From assembly GCF_012184385.1 (NCBI RefSeq), contig NZ_VSRL01000011.1, positions 1 through 64,000 of the forward strand: DNA of 64,000 nucleotides, read 5' to 3'. The position numbers and the translations under genes were made by a program. Positions 61,158 through 64,000 of the stretch are shown here, piece by piece. The notes below the pieces were generated by a model. The model ran no database searches. It was not told the DNA's origin and saw only the letters and a program-made list of their open reading frames with translations. Numbering within the stretch: the first letter of the stretch is position 1; each line of letters opens with the position of its first letter. The stretch comes from Lentzea indica. Lineage in GTDB: Bacteria; Actinomycetota; Actinomycetes; Mycobacteriales; Pseudonocardiaceae.

Positions 61158-61913
61158 ATGCTGGAGACGACGCCTGCATCAGGCGTGGACGCCAGGACGC
61201 GTGCACAACGCGAGCCGAAGTACTGGGGTCTCAAGCGGCACCTGCTCGACCTGTTGAGGGCACTGCCGCCTGGTTCGCCGATCCCAACGGAACGGTCGCT
61301 CGCGGCGGAGTTCGACGTCTCCAGGACCACCGTCCGGCAAGCGCTTGCCGAGCTGACGGTGGAAGGCCGGTTGCTCCGCGTGCAGGGCAAAGGCACCTTC
61401 GCGGCGGAACCCAAGGTCGCCCAGAGGTTGCAGCTGTCTTCGTACACAGAGGACATGCGCGCCCAGGGCCGTGTGCCGTCGTCCAGGCTGATCGAGGCCT
61501 CCGAGATGCCTGCGGAGGCCGAGCTCGCCCGCCTGCTGGGCGTGCGGCCTGGTGCCAAGGTGCTGCGCCTGCACCGCCTGCGCCTCGCCGACAACGAGCC
61601 GATGGCCATCGAGACGACCCATCTCGCGCTGGGCCGGTTCCGCGGTCTTCGCCGGTACCTGGCGCCCGGTGCGTCGCTGTACCAGGTGCTGTCCGAGCGG
61701 TTCGGCGTCGAGATGGGACACGCGGAGGAGACCATCGAGACCGCCCTCGCCTCGCCGGAGGAGGCGGAGCTGCTCGGCGCCGACATCGGCCTGCCGATGC
61801 TGCTGCTGTCGCGGCACTCGTTCGACACCGAGGGCAGCCCGATCGAGTGGGTGCGTTCGGTGTACCGCGGTGACCGGTACAAGTTCGTCGCCACGCTGAA
61901 CAGGCCGTCTTGA
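61158..61913 (+). CDS. dasR: GntR/HutC-family global regulator DasR
   Basis: A 251-residue repressor that releases DNA when glucosamine-6-phosphate or GlcNAc-6-phosphate binds, controlling chitin/GlcNAc use and, in Streptomyces, development and antibiotics. The ATG at 61158 follows GAGGAGG. The winged helix is [20 protein letters not shown], then [19 protein letters not shown] and [17 protein letters not shown]. The UTRA effector domain ends [17 protein letters not shown]-like ([19 protein letters not shown]), near-identical in pattern to known DasR. It diverges from dasA and overlaps the MFS gene by 4 nt. Confidence 0.95.
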   Translation: MLETTPASGVDARTRAQREPKYWGLKRHLLDLLRALPPGSPIPTERSLAAEFDVSRTTVRQALAELTVEGRLLRVQGKGTFAAEPKVAQRLQLSSYTEDMRAQGRVPSSRLIEASEMPAEAELARLLGVRPGAKVLRLHRLRLADNEPMAIETTHLALGRFRGLRRYLAPGASLYQVLSERFGVEMGHAEETIETALASPEEAELLGADIGLPMLLLSRHSFDTEGSPIEWVRSVYRGDRYKFVATLNRPS

Positions 61914-63370
61914 TCGCCTGGGGCACGCCACGCGCCCGCGCGGTGCTGGCAACGACGATCCTCGGTTCGGGCATGGCGATGCTCGACGGCACGATCGTCA
62001 ACGTGGCGCTGCCCCGGATCGGCGCGGAGTTCACCGCGTCGGTCACCGATCTGCAGTGGATCCTGAACGGCTACATGCTCGCGCTGGCCTCGCTGATCCT
62101 GGTCGCGGGATCTTTGGGCGACCGGTTCGGGCGGCGGCGCGTCTACGTGATCGGCGTGGTGTGGTTCGGCGTCGCGTCCTTGCTGTGCGGCGTCGCCTGG
62201 GACGTGCCGGTGCTGGTCGCCGCACGCGTGCTGCAGGGCGTGGGCGCGGCGTTGCTGACGCCGGGCGCGCTGGCGATCCTGCAGTCCTCGTTCAACCGGG
62301 AGGACCGGTCGCGGGCGATCGGGGCCTGGTCGGGTCTGTCCGGTGTGGCCACCGCCATCGGGCCGTTCGTCGGCGGGCTGCTGGTGCAGGCGTGGTCGTG
62401 GCGGCTCGCGTTCCTGGTGAACCTGCCGGTGGCCGTGGTCTGCGTGTACCTGGCGCTGCGGTTCGTGCCGGAGTCCCAGGACGACGAGGCCGGCCACCCG
62501 AACTACCTCTCGGCGCTGGTCGGTGCGGTGGGCCTCGCCCTGCTGACCGGCGGCCTGGTCGAGCAGTCCTACCTGGTGGCGGGGCTGGGGCTCGCGGCGA
62601 TGATCGCGTTCGGCGTGGTCCAGGTCCGGTCTCACGACCCGCTGGTGCCGCCGGAGCTCTTCCGCGATCGCACGTTCCTGGTGGCGAACCTGCTCACGTT
62701 CCTGGTCTACGCGGCACTCGGCGGCGTCATGGTGCTGCTGGTCCTCCAGCTCCAGGTGTCGCTCGGCTACTCGCCGACGGCGTCCGGCCTGGCCAGCGTG
62801 CCGATCACGATCATCATGCTGCTGGCGTCGTCGACCTCGGGCAAGATCGCGCAGCGGTACGGCCCGCGCTGGCAGCTCATCGTCGGCCCGGTCGTGATCG
62901 GCATCGGCATGCTGCTCCTCCGCAACGCCGCACCCGGATCGACCTACCTGACCGGGGTGCTGCCCGGCGTGCTCGTGTTCGGCATCGGCCTGGCCGCCGT
63001 GGTCGCGCCGGTCACCGCGACCGTGCTCGCCGCCGCCCCCGACCACCACGCGGGTGTCGCCTCCGGCGTCAACAACGCCGTGGCGCGCACCGGCAGCCTG
63101 CTGGCCATGGCCGTGCTGCCCGCGGCGGTCGGCCTGATGGGCGACGACTACACGAACCCGGCGGTCATGACCTCCGGGTGGCAGATGGCCCTCGTGCTGT
63201 GTGCCGTCGCCGCGATCATCGGCGGTTTGCTCGCGGTCGGCGTGGACAACAACGTGCTGGCCGCGGCACCCGAGCAGCACGAGACCCCGCACCCCGGCGA
63301 GTGCCTGCACTGCGGCGTTGAGGGCCCGCCGACGCACATCCGGTCAGGTGGCGAGCAGGTCCGCCACTAG
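61910..63370 (+). CDS. MFS drug exporter, DHA2 (EmrB/QacA) type
   Basis: A 486-residue, 14-helix proton antiporter. The TTG at 61910 lies in a TTGA overlap with the dasR stop; no other start is supported. Motif: [20 protein letters not shown] in helix 1, [16 protein letters not shown] (motif A), [17 protein letters not shown] (motif C-like). It exports hydrophobic drugs or an antibiotic; the substrate is unknown. Being co-transcribed with dasR is unusual. Confidence 0.9.
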   Translation: MIAWGTPRARAVLATTILGSGMAMLDGTIVNVALPRIGAEFTASVTDLQWILNGYMLALASLILVAGSLGDRFGRRRVYVIGVVWFGVASLLCGVAWDVPVLVAARVLQGVGAALLTPGALAILQSSFNREDRSRAIGAWSGLSGVATAIGPFVGGLLVQAWSWRLAFLVNLPVAVVCVYLALRFVPESQDDEAGHPNYLSALVGAVGLALLTGGLVEQSYLVAGLGLAAMIAFGVVQVRSHDPLVPPELFRDRTFLVANLLTFLVYAALGGVMVLLVLQLQVSLGYSPTASGLASVPITIIMLLASSTSGKIAQRYGPRWQLIVGPVVIGIGMLLLRNAAPGSTYLTGVLPGVLVFGIGLAAVVAPVTATVLAAAPDHHAGVASGVNNAVARTGSLLAMAVLPAAVGLMGDDYTNPAVMTSGWQMALVLCAVAAIIGGLLAVGVDNNVLAAAPEQHETPHPGECLHCGVEGPPTHIRSGGEQVRH

Positions 63371-63372
63371 CG

Positions 63373-64000
63373 ATGGCCGGTTTCGCGGCGGGAGAGGACC
63401 GGTGGCGGGCTCGTCTGGGCACGCTCAGGCAGGTCGTTCGCCAGGAACTGGTGGCGCGGCAACTGGCGGCTCACCTACCGCGAGTGGCGTCGTTGCGCGT
63501 CTTGGACGTGGGCTGTGGTCAGGGCACGCAGATGCTTCGGCTTGCGCGGGGCGGACACCATGTGACGGGCGTGGACTCCTCACCGGGCTTGCTGAACGAG
63601 CTCGCACGTGCCCTGGATGGTGAGCCAGACGACGTCCGAGCACGGGTGCGCACTGTTCAGGACGACGTCAGGAACCTGTCCTCGCTGTTCGGCGCCGCGA
63701 GCTTCGACGTGGTGCTGTGTCACGGGCTGCTGATGTACTTTGCCGATCCCGAGCCGCTGCTGGACGACCTGGAGCGGCTGGTCGCACCAGGTGGTGTGCT
63801 GTCGTTGCTGGTCCGCAACGGTGACGCACTGGCGATGCGGCCTGGCCTGCTCGGCGACTGGGACGCGACGCAACGCGCGTTCGAGAGCTTGTCCTACGGC
63901 AACCGCATCGGCGTGACGGCCCGCGCCGATCGCATCGACGATCTGGTCGCCTCGTTGGCTGACCGGAGGATGACGGTGCGCGACTGGTACGGCGTGCGGG
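63373..64000 (+). CDS. Class I SAM-dependent methyltransferase, 3' end missing
   Basis: The ATG at 63373, 2 nt after the MFS stop, opens 209 codons to the window edge without a stop. The Rossmann fold is clear: motif I LRVLDVGCGQGTQMLRLA near residue 45, acidic end of beta-2 in HHVTGVDSSPGLLNEL, then FDVVLCHGLLMYFADPEPLL (motif II/post II) and LVAPGGVLSLLVRNGD. Methyl acceptor is unknown; methyltransferase-11/SmtA-like by pattern. It is cotranslated with the MFS gene. Confidence 0.86.
   Translation, partial: MAGFAAGEDRWRARLGTLRQVVRQELVARQLAAHLPRVASLRVLDVGCGQGTQMLRLARGGHHVTGVDSSPGLLNELARALDGEPDDVRARVRTVQDDVRNLSSLFGAASFDVVLCHGLLMYFADPEPLLDDLERLVAPGGVLSLLVRNGDALAMRPGLLGDWDATQRAFESLSYGNRIGVTARADRIDDLVASLADRRMTVRDWYGVR

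Overview
This is a GC-rich actinobacterial chromosome segment, most likely from Pseudonocardiaceae (Lentzea/Saccharothrix/Amycolatopsis-like). The evidence is the order lpqE-like / carD / ispD / ispF / cysS / rlmB with radA alongside (the mycobacterial Rv3579c-Rv3585 order, with extra genes between ispF and cysS), frequent GTG/TTG starts, many 4-nt start/stop overlaps, an AfsR/SARP regulator, DasR with its dre operators, and an OtsB-GH15 fusion. I see no transposase, integrase, phage genes, CRISPR array or origin.

Layout. 1-6030: the minus-strand block rlmB (cut by the window edge), cysS, a HAD hydrolase, a TIR-domain protein, ispF, ispD and carD, with a DUF6191 protein and a PPOX flavin/F420 enzyme inserted. 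6131-9934: a Ser/Pro-rich lipoprotein (LpqE position), a DoxX membrane protein bracketed by two inverted copies of a 125-bp hairpin element, radA (frameshifted in Walker A) and an unknown protein. 9941-15457: trehalose metabolism (OtsB-GH15 fusion, OtsA) and a ThrE-type exporter. 15628-18565: tRNA-Thr(UGU), a membrane-anchored solenoid-like protein and an aldo/keto reductase starting head-to-head with it. 18566-23573: a two-component system divergent from a ferric-reductase-like flavocytochrome / FMN-binding protein / ApbE operon. 23594-29247: an ADP-ribosylglycohydrolase, an AfsR/SARP regulator, an SGNH hydrolase, a Pro/Ser-rich exported protein and a tandem hairpin array.

29251-35971: a sugar-uptake operon (ROK regulator, ABC binding protein, two permeases, GH4 glycosidase, BadF-type kinase). 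36069-42777: a DUF3159 membrane protein, an acidic unknown protein, a Phd/PIN toxin-antitoxin pair, a second BadF-type kinase, a nested inverted repeat and a secreted S8 protease (frameshifted). 42845-51453: a nine-gene operon encoding every step of the non-phosphorylative L-fucose pathway (mutarotase, dehydrogenase, lactonase, fuconate dehydratase, SDR, FAH-type hydrolase) plus a ribose-type ABC importer. 51450-53917: a DapA paralogue, a LysR regulator and a FadR-type GntR regulator. 54079-61913: a chitin/GlcNAc block, with NagA behind a dre site and the das locus (DasA, DasB, DasC, GH3, SIS isomerase) divergent from DasR. The window ends with an MFS exporter and a truncated methyltransferase.

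How it fits together: three glycan-catabolic units (a GH4 substrate, L-fucose, GlcNAc/chitobiose) lie within about 32 kb with their regulators, and they share recycling enzymes (kinases, NagA, SIS deaminase). Four otherwise intact genes (radA, the S8 protease, the fucose permease, the GH3) each carry one frameshift. Because one of them hits the Walker A of a single-copy DNA-repair gene, sequence indels are a likely explanation and should be excluded before any of these is called a pseudogene.
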